In this document: positions 25,700 to 34,372 of the stretch, one piece after another
How positions within the stretch are numbered: position 1 is the first letter of the stretch
How the letters are laid out: each line of letters begins with the position of its first letter
Assembly: GCF_004295125.1 (NCBI RefSeq)
Contig: NZ_CP036170.1
Coordinates: 1,483,501 to 1,547,500, forward strand
Reading direction: 5' to 3'
Source of the DNA: [Clostridium] scindens ATCC 35704
GTDB lineage: Bacteria; Bacillota; Clostridia; Lachnospirales; Lachnospiraceae
Length of the DNA: 64,000 nucleotides
Notes under the pieces: model-generated
Databases searched by the model: none
The model's input: the letters and a program-made list of their open reading frames with translations, nothing else
What the model was told of the DNA's origin: nothing
Program-made: the position numbers and the translations under genes

Positions 25700-26493
25700 A
25701 GATCGCAGTATGCATGAAGCAGGTGCCAGCTGCCTCCGAAGGGAATATGGATCCTGAGACAGGCGTGCTTATCCGGGCAGGGCTTCAGGCAATTGTAAAT
25801 GTATATGATCTGGCGGCCTTAGAGGCCGCCCTTAAAATAAAGGAAACATACGGTGCAGAAGTCCATGTATTCACGATGGGACCGCAGAAGGCAGAAAGCG
25901 TGCTTCGGGAAGCATTTGCCATGGGGGCGGATGAAGGTTTCCTTATCTGCGATAAGGCCTTTGCGGGCGCCGACGTGCTTGCCACATCCTATACGCTGAT
26001 GCAGGCAATTAAGTCAGCGGGAGATTATGATCTGATCCTGTGCGGCAAACAGACGACCGACGGTGATACCGCCCAGGTAAGCGGCGCGCTGGCAAGGTGG
26101 ATGGGTATGCCGCAAGCAAGTTGGGTGACCGAAATTGTAAAAGTCCTTCAAAATGCAGTTGATGTAAGATATAATATGGATAATCGGACGCTATCGGCGC
26201 GGGTTGCATTGCCCTGCCTGCTGTCTGTTGAGAAGGATTCCTTCGTGCCAAGGATGCCCTCGCTCAAACTTAAGATCAGCGGAAGAAAGAAAGAGATCCG
26301 TCTGCTGGGGATCCATGACTTTATAGATCAGGAAGAAGAGCATTATGGCCTAAAAGGATCAGCCACAAGAGTGAAGAAGATATTTCCGCCCAAGCGTACG
26401 AAGCGGCAGGATGTAGCGGTATTGGAAAGAAAAGAGGCGGCGGAATATATTCTGAATATCTTAGAGGTGGACAGGCAGGAGGAACAGATATGA
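25696..26493 (+). CDS. etfB: Electron transfer flavoprotein beta subunit (copy 2)
   Basis: A 265-residue EtfB with the canonical motifs MKIAVCMKQVPA, NVYDLAALEAALKIKE and CGKQTTDGDTAQVSGALA. The DGDTAQ segment is the standard nucleotide/FAD-binding loop found in bifurcating and non-bifurcating Etfs. It overlaps both neighbours by four bases, so translation is probably coupled. Partners are the dehydrogenase at 24257 and EtfA at 26490. Confidence 0.9.
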   Translation: MKIAVCMKQVPAASEGNMDPETGVLIRAGLQAIVNVYDLAALEAALKIKETYGAEVHVFTMGPQKAESVLREAFAMGADEGFLICDKAFAGADVLATSYTLMQAIKSAGDYDLILCGKQTTDGDTAQVSGALARWMGMPQASWVTEIVKVLQNAVDVRYNMDNRTLSARVALPCLLSVEKDSFVPRMPSLKLKISGRKKEIRLLGIHDFIDQEEEHYGLKGSATRVKKIFPPKRTKRQDVAVLERKEAAEYILNILEVDRQEEQI

Positions 26494-27503
26494 GACAGGC
26501 AAACATAGAGGAATGGTCTAAGATCCTGGTATATATCGAGTGCAGGAAAGGGAAGATACATCCGGTAGGGCGCGAGTTGATCGCAGAGGCGTCAAGGCTT
26601 GCAAAAAGGCTTGATATGCCGGTCTATGCGGCAGCGATAGGCAGTGATCTGGAGAAGATAGAGGGGCAGTTAAGCGGCTGCCCGCTTGAGAGACTCTATC
26701 TATACGAAGCGGCGGACGAGTATAGCCCGCTTGCATATGAGAAGATCCTGGCGGATTGTATCAAGGAGATTAAGCCTTCCATCGTCCTGATCGGTGGAAC
26801 TTCTGAAGGAAGGGCGCTGGCGCCCAGGCTTGCAGTTGTCTTTGAGACTGGCTTGACGGCGGACTGTACATCCCTTGAGATTGATGAGGAGGGCAATCTG
26901 GTGCAGATCAGGCCTGCGTTTGGCGGAAATGTGATGGCCAGCATTGTGACACGCTTTACAAGGCCTCAGTTTGCCACAGTAAGGCCTGGGGTGATGGAGC
27001 CGGCGTTCATAGAAGGACAGCCGGCCCCGAAGATCATAAGAGATTCGATTGATGCTGCTGAGGATGCATTTCAGGTCCTGAGTGTAAAAGAGGCGAATGT
27101 TACGGAGAGCATTGCGGACGCGCGCATTCTTGTCGTGGCAGGAAGAGGCGTCAGGAAGAAAGAGGACCTGTCAATGCTTGAAGAACTGGCGGGCCTTCTT
27201 GGAGGAAGACTTGCCTCAAGCAGAGCCCTGGTGGAGAAGGGATGGATGCCTGCGAAGTGCCAGATCGGCCTGTCAGGCAATACGGTGAGCCCGCAATATA
27301 TCATTACCTGCGGGGTGTCGGGAACCGTACAGTTTATGGCTGGCATGAAGCATGCCAAGAATATCATCGCGATCAATAGGGATCCGGATGCGCGGATATT
27401 CGAGATTGCCCATTATCCTGTACTTGGCGACCTGTATGAGATCGTACCGGAGATGATCGGACGATTGAAGGCAAAGAAAGGCGATGATATTGCTGAAACT
27501 TAG
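26490..27503 (+). CDS. etfA: Electron transfer flavoprotein alpha subunit (copy 2)
   Basis: A 337-residue EtfA: N-terminal ILVYIECRKGKIHPVGRELI, middle PSIVLIGGTSEGRALAPRLA and FGGNVMASIV, and the C-terminal FAD domain (VVAGRGVRKKED, ASSRALVEKGWMP, IGLSGNTVSPQYIITCGVSG, NIIAINRDPDARIF). No extra ferredoxin domain is present. It overlaps the next gene by 20 bases. Confidence 0.9.
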   Translation: MRQANIEEWSKILVYIECRKGKIHPVGRELIAEASRLAKRLDMPVYAAAIGSDLEKIEGQLSGCPLERLYLYEAADEYSPLAYEKILADCIKEIKPSIVLIGGTSEGRALAPRLAVVFETGLTADCTSLEIDEEGNLVQIRPAFGGNVMASIVTRFTRPQFATVRPGVMEPAFIEGQPAPKIIRDSIDAAEDAFQVLSVKEANVTESIADARILVVAGRGVRKKEDLSMLEELAGLLGGRLASSRALVEKGWMPAKCQIGLSGNTVSPQYIITCGVSGTVQFMAGMKHAKNIIAINRDPDARIFEIAHYPVLGDLYEIVPEMIGRLKAKKGDDIAET

Positions 27504-27999
27504 ATATCAATTAACAAAAGATGAGATAGAGGAAGCCTTGCTGGATCTGAACTGGAGAAAGGAAGGCATTTTCCGCAGTATAAACCTATGGGCTATGAGC
27601 CTGATTGGCGTCCTTTTGCTGGTCGGATATACGAGAAATCCCGGTCAGTTCTTTCTGTTCCTGCTCTTGCTGCTTGATATACTGCTGCTTCTATATATGG
27701 CATATGGGACTGCATACCTAAGAAAAAGAAGGGCCGGGAAGATCGCGGCGCAGGAGGGGGAATACCGGATTGAGATCACGGAGTCATACATCGTGATCGC
27801 AGATGCGTCTAAAAAGACAGAGTTATCCGGCAGAAAACTTCAGTTTCTTTGCTCCGAGCATGTATTGGTCATTCGGATGGACAGAGAAGTTGTTACGATT
27901 CCCCGGCGGATATTGACGAAAGACGAGTATGAGGCGATAAGAAGAGTTGCTGGGCTATACAAAAGTAAATTTATAAATATAATGACGGAAAAGGAGTAA
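27484..27999 (+). CDS. YcxB-like membrane protein
   Basis: A 171-residue protein with two adjacent TM helices (about 38-55 and 58-78) and a soluble C-terminal domain containing ITESYIVIADAS and TIPRRILTKDEYEAI, matching the YcxB-like family. It lies between etfA and the BCCT transporter gene, overlapping the former by 20 bases, so it is part of the operon. The family has no known function. Confidence 0.65.
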   Translation: MILLKLRYQLTKDEIEEALLDLNWRKEGIFRSINLWAMSLIGVLLLVGYTRNPGQFFLFLLLLLDILLLLYMAYGTAYLRKRRAGKIAAQEGEYRIEITESYIVIADASKKTELSGRKLQFLCSEHVLVIRMDREVVTIPRRILTKDEYEAIRRVAGLYKSKFINIMTEKE

Positions 28000-28003
28000 C
28001 AAT

Positions 28004-29605
28004 ATGGAAACAGAAGTACAAGAGAAGACCGTGAAACTATCGTTGAGGAAGGGAGTATTCTTTCCGCCCTGGCTTTTGCTGGTGGCAATGGTCGTAGTGA
28101 GCCTTACGAACGGCGAAGCTTTTATGGCAGGCCTTAATACGGTGACAAATTGGATACTGGGGAACTTTGCGTGGGCATTCAACTTGACGACGCTGGCCTG
28201 CGTGATCACCGTTATCATGGTATACTTTTCCCCGCTTGGAAAGGTGCGAATCGGAGGAAGCAAGGCAAGGCCAATGATGCGGTTCATCGATCTGGTGTGG
28301 ATCACGCTATGCACGACGATTGCGGCAGGCATACTCTTCTGGGCATGCGCAGAGCCGCTGTATCATATGTATGCGCCTGCGGCAGTAGAAGGAGTCGAGG
28401 CAGGAACAGCCGGTTCCGCTCTGTTCGCTATGAAGACGATGTTTCTGGAATGGACCTGGTCTCCGTATGCGATCTATACAGTAGCGACCCTGATTTTCGC
28501 GTTCGTATTCTACAATATGAACCAGTCCTATTCCATGGGATCTGCGCTGGTGCCGGTCTTTGGAGAAAAGGTAAAGAAATACAACGGAGTCGTGGATGTC
28601 ATCTGCCTGTTTGCCCTTGTAGCCGGAATGGCCGCATCGCTTGGAACCGGCACGATGACGATTGGCGGCGGCATTGAGAAGGTATTTGGCATCAAAAGTG
28701 ACCCTGCGGCGTGGGGCGTGATTATCGCCGTTATCGTGACTACCTTCATCATATCAAGTATCTCAGGTATCATGAAAGGCATCCGGCTTCTGTCGTCTAT
28801 CAATGCCAAGGTATATATGGTCCTTCTGCTGTTCCTGTTCGTATTCGGGCCAACGGCATTCATGCTGAACTTTTCCGTGGAATCATGGGGCGCTTATATT
28901 CAGGACTTTTTCAAACTGAGCCTGATGACGGGAGATGTATTCCAGGATAGTTGGGCAAAGAGCTGGCCAATCTTCTACTGGTGCAACTGGCTGGCATGGA
29001 CGCCGATAACCGCTGTCTTCTTAGGAAAGATCCTGAGAGGCTATACGATCAAGGACGCGATTAAGTGTAACTTTGTTATTCCTGCAATTTTCAGCACCAT
29101 CTGGATGGGACTTTTTGCGACGGCTTCCATTTATTATGAATTGAATGGCGCAGGAATGTATGATATATTGACGAATAAAGGAACAGAAGCAGTTGTATAT
29201 GCCGTATTTGACCAGTTGCCTCTGGCCATGATTGTGATCCCGTTCTATCTGTTTATCGTGTTCATATCATTTGTCACAGCATCCGACTCTAACACGAATG
29301 CCATGGCAGGATTGTGCACGAGCGGCATTACGCAGGATGAGCAGGAGTCTCCGGCATGGCTTAAGATCGTATGGGGCATCTCCATCGCGCTTATGACGTG
29401 GCTGCTGATCAGTTTCGCGGGAATCGACGGAATCAAGGCAGCATCGAACCTTGGCGGCTTCCCGAATATGTTCCTGATCATCATTATGATCATTGGATTA
29501 TGGAAACTAAGCCATAATCCGAAGAAGTATGATGTACACAAAGAAGATTACGACAGCAGCGGGCGGCCGATTGAATCGCCAAGGCTGCCGGTTGAAAAGG
29601 AGTAA
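28004..29605 (+). CDS. BCCT family transporter
   Basis: A 533-residue transporter with 12 TM helices of the betaine/carnitine/choline family: FSPLGKVRIGG, WACAEPLYHMYAP, FLEWTWSPYAIYT, GTGTMTIGGGIEKVFG and FVTASDSNTNAMAGL. BCCT proteins take up quaternary ammonium compounds, or related zwitterions by Na+/H+ symport or antiport. Being inside the Etf operon it probably supplies, or exchanges, the compound oxidised there. AAGGAG precedes the ATG. Confidence 0.9.
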   Translation: METEVQEKTVKLSLRKGVFFPPWLLLVAMVVVSLTNGEAFMAGLNTVTNWILGNFAWAFNLTTLACVITVIMVYFSPLGKVRIGGSKARPMMRFIDLVWITLCTTIAAGILFWACAEPLYHMYAPAAVEGVEAGTAGSALFAMKTMFLEWTWSPYAIYTVATLIFAFVFYNMNQSYSMGSALVPVFGEKVKKYNGVVDVICLFALVAGMAASLGTGTMTIGGGIEKVFGIKSDPAAWGVIIAVIVTTFIISSISGIMKGIRLLSSINAKVYMVLLLFLFVFGPTAFMLNFSVESWGAYIQDFFKLSLMTGDVFQDSWAKSWPIFYWCNWLAWTPITAVFLGKILRGYTIKDAIKCNFVIPAIFSTIWMGLFATASIYYELNGAGMYDILTNKGTEAVVYAVFDQLPLAMIVIPFYLFIVFISFVTASDSNTNAMAGLCTSGITQDEQESPAWLKIVWGISIALMTWLLISFAGIDGIKAASNLGGFPNMFLIIIMIIGLWKLSHNPKKYDVHKEDYDSSGRPIESPRLPVEKE

Positions 29606-29611
29606 GACGAT

Positions 29612-30187
29612 ATGTCTTTGACAAAAGAATACTTTATGGAAGCAACAGAAGCCTGCCCGGTCATCCCAGCCATCAAGAATGACGAATGGCTGGAAGGCTG
29701 CAAAGAGTCGGAGTGCGGGATTGTCTATATTATTTACGGAGATATCTGTACGGTTGCAGATATCGTGGATAAAGTGAAGGAAATGGGCAAGAAGGCAATC
29801 GTACATGTGGATCTGATTTTAGGCTTGTCGTCTAAAGAGATCAGTGTGGACTTTATTAAGAAGTATACGAAGGCAGACGGCATCATAAGCATGAAGCCGG
29901 CGCTGATCAAGCGTGCCAACGAGTTGGGCATGTTCACGATACAGCGGTTCTATATGATGGACGCGCTTACCTATGCGAATATCGTCAAGCATGTCAAAAA
30001 CTGTAACCCGGATGTGGTCGAGTTCCTGCCGGCGGGATTGCCCAAAGTCATACAATATCTACTGGAAGAGATTGACAAGCCGGTGGTAGCAAGCGGGCTG
30101 ATTCTGGATAAGGATGATGTCATGGGGGCCTTAAAGGCTGGCGCATTTGCAGTATCGACCACCAACCGGGAAATGTGGGACTGTTAG
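29612..30187 (+). CDS. glpP: GlpP-family antiterminator
   Basis: A 191-residue protein of the glycerol-3-phosphate-responsive antiterminator family. It has a TIM-barrel-like sequence with AIVHVDLILGLSSKE, ADGIISMKPALIKRA, FTIQRFYMMDAL, VEFLPAGLPKVI and FAVSTTNREMW. In Bacillus, GlpP binds leader RNA and prevents early termination when glycerol-3-phosphate is present. Three near-identical terminator leaders (19059-19116, 19266-19346, 31159-31226) flank this operon, making them the obvious targets. The inducer may be the phosphate ester made by the FGGY kinase; this is inference. It starts six bases after the BCCT stop. Confidence 0.88.
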   Translation: MSLTKEYFMEATEACPVIPAIKNDEWLEGCKESECGIVYIIYGDICTVADIVDKVKEMGKKAIVHVDLILGLSSKEISVDFIKKYTKADGIISMKPALIKRANELGMFTIQRFYMMDALTYANIVKHVKNCNPDVVEFLPAGLPKVIQYLLEEIDKPVVASGLILDKDDVMGALKAGAFAVSTTNREMWDC

Positions 30188-30203
30188 GAAGAAGGAGAAT
30201 GAA

Positions 30204-31088
30204 ATGAAAGCAGACATTGAATGTCATGGATGCTGTGTCCGGAAGGCAGAAGGACTTCTAGAACAATATCAGGTGCCGGATGAAAAGAAGGCACAGGTGA
30301 TGGAAGCGGTTGAAAAGACGGTGAGAGAGGCCAAAGCAGAGGAATCAGCCCCGGAGATGATGGCTAAAGTCATGAGGATACTGGAAGCAGGAGTAGGTAT
30401 TACTGATGCATATGATATCCCGAAGAAAAGATATAATGAACTTCTTTTGAGCAAAGAAGATGGAATATGCCAGGAGATCCGGCAGGAGAAGGATCCTTTC
30501 TTTTCTGCCCTGCAGTATGCCATTACAGGGAATTATATTGATTTTGGAGCAATGTCGGATGTCAATGAGGAGAAATTAAACGAACTGCTGGCAGATCGCC
30601 ACAGCGTTACCCTTGATGCCGGGGAGACTGCCTTGCTTAGAAAGGAATTGGCTTGCGCGAAGAAACTGGTGTATATTACAGACAATGCGGGGGAGATCGT
30701 GCTGGATAAAGTCTTTATCCGCGTGATTGAGGAAATATTTCCGGAACTGGACATTACGGTGCTGGTACGCGGCGTACCGACTCTGAATGATGCGACGGTG
30801 GAGGATGCCGAATTTGCCGGGCTGGATCAGTTGGCCCGCATTCTGCCAAATGGCACGGATATCCCGGGAACGCCTCTTGAGGATATCAGCCAGGAGGCTT
30901 TAAAAGCAATCGATGAGGCAGATCTTTGCATTGCCAAAGGACAGGGAAATTTTGAGACTTTACGGGGATGCGGCAGGAACATATATTATCTGTTCCTGTG
31001 TAAATGCCAGCTTTTCGTGAAGAAGTTCCAGGTTGAGCGCTTCACCCCGGTACTTAGCAATGAAACAAGAATTGTGCAATATGCATAA
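30204..31088 (+). CDS. DUF89/ARMT1-like damage-control phosphatase
   Basis: A 294-residue protein of the DUF89 family, metal-dependent phosphatases thought to remove harmful sugar phosphates or damaged phospho-metabolites. It has the N-terminal CHGCCVRKAEGLL Cys motif of the bacterial subgroup, then YITDNAGEIVLDKV, VRGVPTLNDATVEDAEFAGL and CIAKGQGNFETL, which carry the metal and phosphate ligands. AAGGAG precedes ATG 30204. It closes the transcription unit; the next promoter is at 31123. A phosphatase next to a kinase pathway suggests clean-up of an overflow intermediate. Confidence 0.85.
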   Translation: MKADIECHGCCVRKAEGLLEQYQVPDEKKAQVMEAVEKTVREAKAEESAPEMMAKVMRILEAGVGITDAYDIPKKRYNELLLSKEDGICQEIRQEKDPFFSALQYAITGNYIDFGAMSDVNEEKLNELLADRHSVTLDAGETALLRKELACAKKLVYITDNAGEIVLDKVFIRVIEEIFPELDITVLVRGVPTLNDATVEDAEFAGLDQLARILPNGTDIPGTPLEDISQEALKAIDEADLCIAKGQGNFETLRGCGRNIYYLFLCKCQLFVKKFQVERFTPVLSNETRIVQYA

Positions 31089-31122
31089 AAGCCATCCTTC
31101 CCTTTTAACAACAATCACGATA

Positions 31123-31226
31123 TTGACAAATGAATTAACTAGACTTAAAATAGATGTAGTTACTAAAAGAGCGGAAGAGAGAGTAACTTTTACCCACGGC
31201 AAGTGGGTGGAAGTTGCTCTCTTTTT
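31123..31226 (+). promoter_or_regulatory. Promoter and attenuator leader of the SDR/kinase unit (leader copy 2)
   Basis: TTGACA (31123-31128) and TAAAAT (31146-31151) have a 17-base spacer. The leader reads GTTAC, TA, AAAGAG (31159-31171), CGGA, AGAGAGAGTAAC (31176-31187). Its 3' arm AAGTTGCTCTCT (31211-31222) plus T-run forms the terminator, enclosing ACCCAC/GTGGGT. In the alternative fold AGTTACT pairs perfectly with AGTAACT, seven base pairs, which would stop the terminator from forming. Confidence 0.78.
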
Positions 31227-31309
31227 GTTTCAGAGTTTCTATTGTGCGCAGGTAGAATCCGGAAGGCTCTTTTTAATAATAATGTCAAGAGTATATGGAG
31301 GTACAAAAA

Positions 31310-32095
31310 ATGAGTTTGAATATGAATGATTTTTCTATGGATTTCTTTTCACTGAAGGGTAAGAATGCAATCGTAACAGGCGGAAACAGCGGACTGGGAC
31401 AGGCATTCGCACTGGCGCTTGCAAAAGCAGGAGCAAACATCTTCGCATTTGCATTTGTAGATGATGACGGAACAACCAAGAAACTGATCGAAGACTGCGG
31501 CGTAAAATACACATTCATGCAGGGGGACCTAACAGAAGACGGAATGTGCGACAAAGTAGCAGAGAAGTGCGTAGAGACCTACGGAAGCATTGACATCTTA
31601 GTAAACTGCGCAGGCATCTGTAAGATCGCAGACGTACTTGACTTTGGCAGGGCAGAGTGGGATCCGATGATTGCCATCAACCTGACAGGCGCATTCGACT
31701 TAAGCCATGCAGTTGCTAAATACATGATCCCTCAGAAGAGCGGAAAGATCATCAACATCTGCTCCCTGTTCTCCTTCCTTGGCGGACTTGGATCACCTGC
31801 ATACGCAGCCATGAAGGCAGGACTTATGGGTCTTACCAAGGCTTATGCTGACGAACTTGGAAAATATGGCATCTCTGTAAACGGAATCGCTCCTGGATAT
31901 TTCCAGACAGCAATGACATCCGGTACAGGAAGCGCCAACGATGAGAAATATAACAAGATCAAAGATCATATTCCGGCTGACCGCTGGGGCGAGAGACAGG
32001 ATCTTATGGGCGCGACCGTATTCCTTGCAAGCCATGCTTCCGACTATGTAAACGGAACCGTGCTGGTAGTTGACGGCGGATACCTTGTAAGATAA
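31310..32095 (+). CDS. Short-chain dehydrogenase/reductase
   Basis: A 261-residue classical SDR: NAD(P) loop TGGNSGLGQAFA, NCAG motif (VNCAGICKI), catalytic Ser in ICSLFSFLG, YAAMK as the YxxxK pair, and IAPGYFQT. It is similar in style to the KduD group that acts on sugar acids and keto sugars. ATG 31310 follows GGAGG; ATG 31295 lies within that site. It is the first gene after leader copy 2 and precedes an FGGY kinase, suggesting oxidation or reduction of a polyol or keto sugar before phosphorylation. Confidence 0.87.
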   Translation: MSLNMNDFSMDFFSLKGKNAIVTGGNSGLGQAFALALAKAGANIFAFAFVDDDGTTKKLIEDCGVKYTFMQGDLTEDGMCDKVAEKCVETYGSIDILVNCAGICKIADVLDFGRAEWDPMIAINLTGAFDLSHAVAKYMIPQKSGKIINICSLFSFLGGLGSPAYAAMKAGLMGLTKAYADELGKYGISVNGIAPGYFQTAMTSGTGSANDEKYNKIKDHIPADRWGERQDLMGATVFLASHASDYVNGTVLVVDGGYLVR

Positions 32096-32134
32096 TTATT
32101 TGAATCAAATAACACGAAGAAAGAGGTTTGGATC

Positions 32135-33565
32135 ATGAATGAGAAATATATTATCGGAATCGATGAAGGATCCCAAAGTGCAAAAATTCTTATATTTGAC
32201 ACAAAGGGAAATATTGTATGCGAGGCAAAGCACGCATTAAAGGCATATAACCTTCCGAGGCCGGGCATCGTGGAGCATCCGGATGACGACTGGTGGGATG
32301 CGATCTGCGAGGCAGGAAAAAAATGTATGGCGAAGTTCGAAGGGAATAAAGAAGACATTGTAGGAATCGGACTGTGCACGATCCGTTACTGCCGTGCCTA
32401 TCTGAAAGCCGATGGCACGCTGGCCCAGCCGGCGCTCAGCTGGATGGACATCCGCGTGGCGCACCCTTACGAGCATACCAACCCAGATGTAAAATACATC
32501 GTGGCATCCTCCGGCTATATTACTCATCGCCTGACCGGCGAGAAGAAGGACACGGTTGCGAACTATGAAGGCGTATGGCCAATCGACGTGGACAACTGGG
32601 GCTGGTCAGAAGATCCGGCCGTATACGAGGCAACCGGCATGCCAAGAGAGATGCTCTTTGACCTGGTAATGCCGGGAGATATCCTTGGATATGTCACGGA
32701 GGAAGCGGCAGAAGCCACCGGCTTCCCACAGGGACTTCCGGTTGTGGCAACATCAAATGACAAGGCTGTAGAAGGGCTGGGAACCGGATGCATGGGCGAT
32801 ACAACGGCATGTATCTCTCTTGGAACCTATACGGCAGCCATGATGGAGGGAAAAGAGAACTTAAAGGATACAAAATGCGTATGGCCGAAGTTCTCCTGCG
32901 TTCCGAACAAATACCTCTATGACAGCAACGGAATCCGCCGTGGAATGTGGACCATCAGCTGGTTCAGGGATATCCTTGGGGACAGCTACATCAAGGCGGC
33001 CAAGGAGAAAGGCTTATCTGCGGAAGAACTGCTAAGCGAAGAAGCAGAGCAAGTACCAGCAGGTTCTGACGGCCTGATGACGGTGCTTGACTGGCTGGCA
33101 CCAGTGGACGCCTTATATAAGAAGGGCGTAATGATCGGCTTTGACGGAAGACATACAAGAGGCCATATCTACCGCTCTATTCTGGAAGCAGTTGCACTGA
33201 CGATGAAGAAGCATGTAGATGATATGTGCGATGAGCTGGGCGTCAGTCTCGACAAGATCATCATTACCGGAGGCGGTTCCAATAGCGACTTGTTCATGCA
33301 GATATTCGCGGATGTATTCAATATCCCATCTGTGCGTAACGAAGTAAACGGAGCAGCAGGGCTTGGCTCTGCAATCTGCGTAGCTGTTGCGGCAGGCGTA
33401 TATAGCAGCTTTGACGAAGCAGTTGCCAATATGGTAAGGATTAAGGACGCATTCCAGCCAGATCCGGAGAAGGTGGCATTTTATGAGAAAATGTTCCCAA
33501 TCTACACGGATATAACCAAGCATACGGACGAAGTACTGAAGAAGTCTTACGAACTCTTCCAATAA
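32135..33565 (+). CDS. FGGY-family carbohydrate kinase
   Basis: A 476-residue kinase with the two-lobed ASKHA fold: phosphate 1 motif IIGIDEGSQSAKILIFD, substrate region LCTIRYCRAYL and ALSWMDIR, TSNDKAVEGLGTG, and the C-terminal IITGGGSNSDLFMQIFADV and GAAGLGSAICVAV. FGGY kinases phosphorylate pentuloses, polyols or glycerol. Downstream of the SDR and next to SurE it should create the phosphorylated pathway intermediate. The exact substrate is not readable. Confidence 0.9.
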   Translation: MNEKYIIGIDEGSQSAKILIFDTKGNIVCEAKHALKAYNLPRPGIVEHPDDDWWDAICEAGKKCMAKFEGNKEDIVGIGLCTIRYCRAYLKADGTLAQPALSWMDIRVAHPYEHTNPDVKYIVASSGYITHRLTGEKKDTVANYEGVWPIDVDNWGWSEDPAVYEATGMPREMLFDLVMPGDILGYVTEEAAEATGFPQGLPVVATSNDKAVEGLGTGCMGDTTACISLGTYTAAMMEGKENLKDTKCVWPKFSCVPNKYLYDSNGIRRGMWTISWFRDILGDSYIKAAKEKGLSAEELLSEEAEQVPAGSDGLMTVLDWLAPVDALYKKGVMIGFDGRHTRGHIYRSILEAVALTMKKHVDDMCDELGVSLDKIIITGGGSNSDLFMQIFADVFNIPSVRNEVNGAAGLGSAICVAVAAGVYSSFDEAVANMVRIKDAFQPDPEKVAFYEKMFPIYTDITKHTDEVLKKSYELFQ

Positions 33566-33571
33566 TTTTAT

Positions 33572-34372
33572 ATGAAGCCACTTATCTTGATCACGAATGA
33601 CGATGGCATCCATTCGCCGGGCCTTGCAGCTGCGGCATGTGCGGCGGCAGATCTTGCGGATATCTTGATTGTCGCCCCGCACACCCAGCAGACAGGTATG
33701 GCAAGAGCATTTCCAAGAACCGAGGATGCCGGGATAATAGAAGAAGAATGGATACAGATTAACGGGCAGGAAGTGAGGGGCTATGGGGTTCATGGCTCCC
33801 CGGCTCTTGCCGTTGCGCATGGCGTGCTGGAACTGGCAGAGCGAAAGCCCGACCTGTGTATCAGCGGCGTCAATTATGGCGAGAATATGGGAGCCGTGCT
33901 TACATGCAGCGGCACGCTGGGAGCGGCATTTGAAGCCGTAAGCCATGGCATTCCCACCATCGCCATATCCCTGGAGGCAGAACTTGCCATCCAGCGATCC
34001 AATGATTTCAGGCAGACAGACTGGGATGCGGCTAAAAGGATGCTTCATTCATGGATAAGCCGGGTGTTGGATAGAGGGATGCCGGAGTATGTAGATCTGA
34101 TCAATATCAATATGCCGGCGGGCAGCGGACATCCTGACGAATTTAGGATCACATCCTTAAGCAGGCAGAATTATTTCGAATTCATCCGGCCAAAGGCCAG
34201 GAATTTAAAGGAGCCCTTTGCGCTTAAGTCCAGGCTGTCTGTAGATATGGATACGCTGGAAAGAGACAGTGATATCCATGCGGTGTATGTGGACAGGATT
34301 ACCTCTGTCACGCCGATTAATATGAATATGTCCATAGGTTTAAAAGAAGCGATGGTGGAAAAATATATGTGA
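33572..34372 (+). CDS. surE: SurE-family phosphatase
   Basis: A 266-residue SurE homologue, a metal-dependent nucleotidase/phosphatase. Catalytic ITNDDGIHSPG at the N-terminus, VAPHTQQTGMARA, SGVNYGENMG and SGTLGAAFEA are all conserved. The gene starts six bases after the kinase stop and overlaps the next gene. In this operon it may act on the pathway's phosphate ester rather than nucleotides, and with the DUF89 protein gives the locus two phosphatases. Confidence 0.87.
   Translation: MKPLILITNDDGIHSPGLAAAACAAADLADILIVAPHTQQTGMARAFPRTEDAGIIEEEWIQINGQEVRGYGVHGSPALAVAHGVLELAERKPDLCISGVNYGENMGAVLTCSGTLGAAFEAVSHGIPTIAISLEAELAIQRSNDFRQTDWDAAKRMLHSWISRVLDRGMPEYVDLININMPAGSGHPDEFRITSLSRQNYFEFIRPKARNLKEPFALKSRLSVDMDTLERDSDIHAVYVDRITSVTPINMNMSIGLKEAMVEKYM

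Noticed and set aside
21008-27503. A bile-acid (bai) operon, suggested by the flavoproteins and the likely organism
   Set aside because: No bai-type CoA ligase, 7-alpha-dehydratase or Old Yellow Enzyme-like gene is present; the flavoproteins are GlcD/Etf types.
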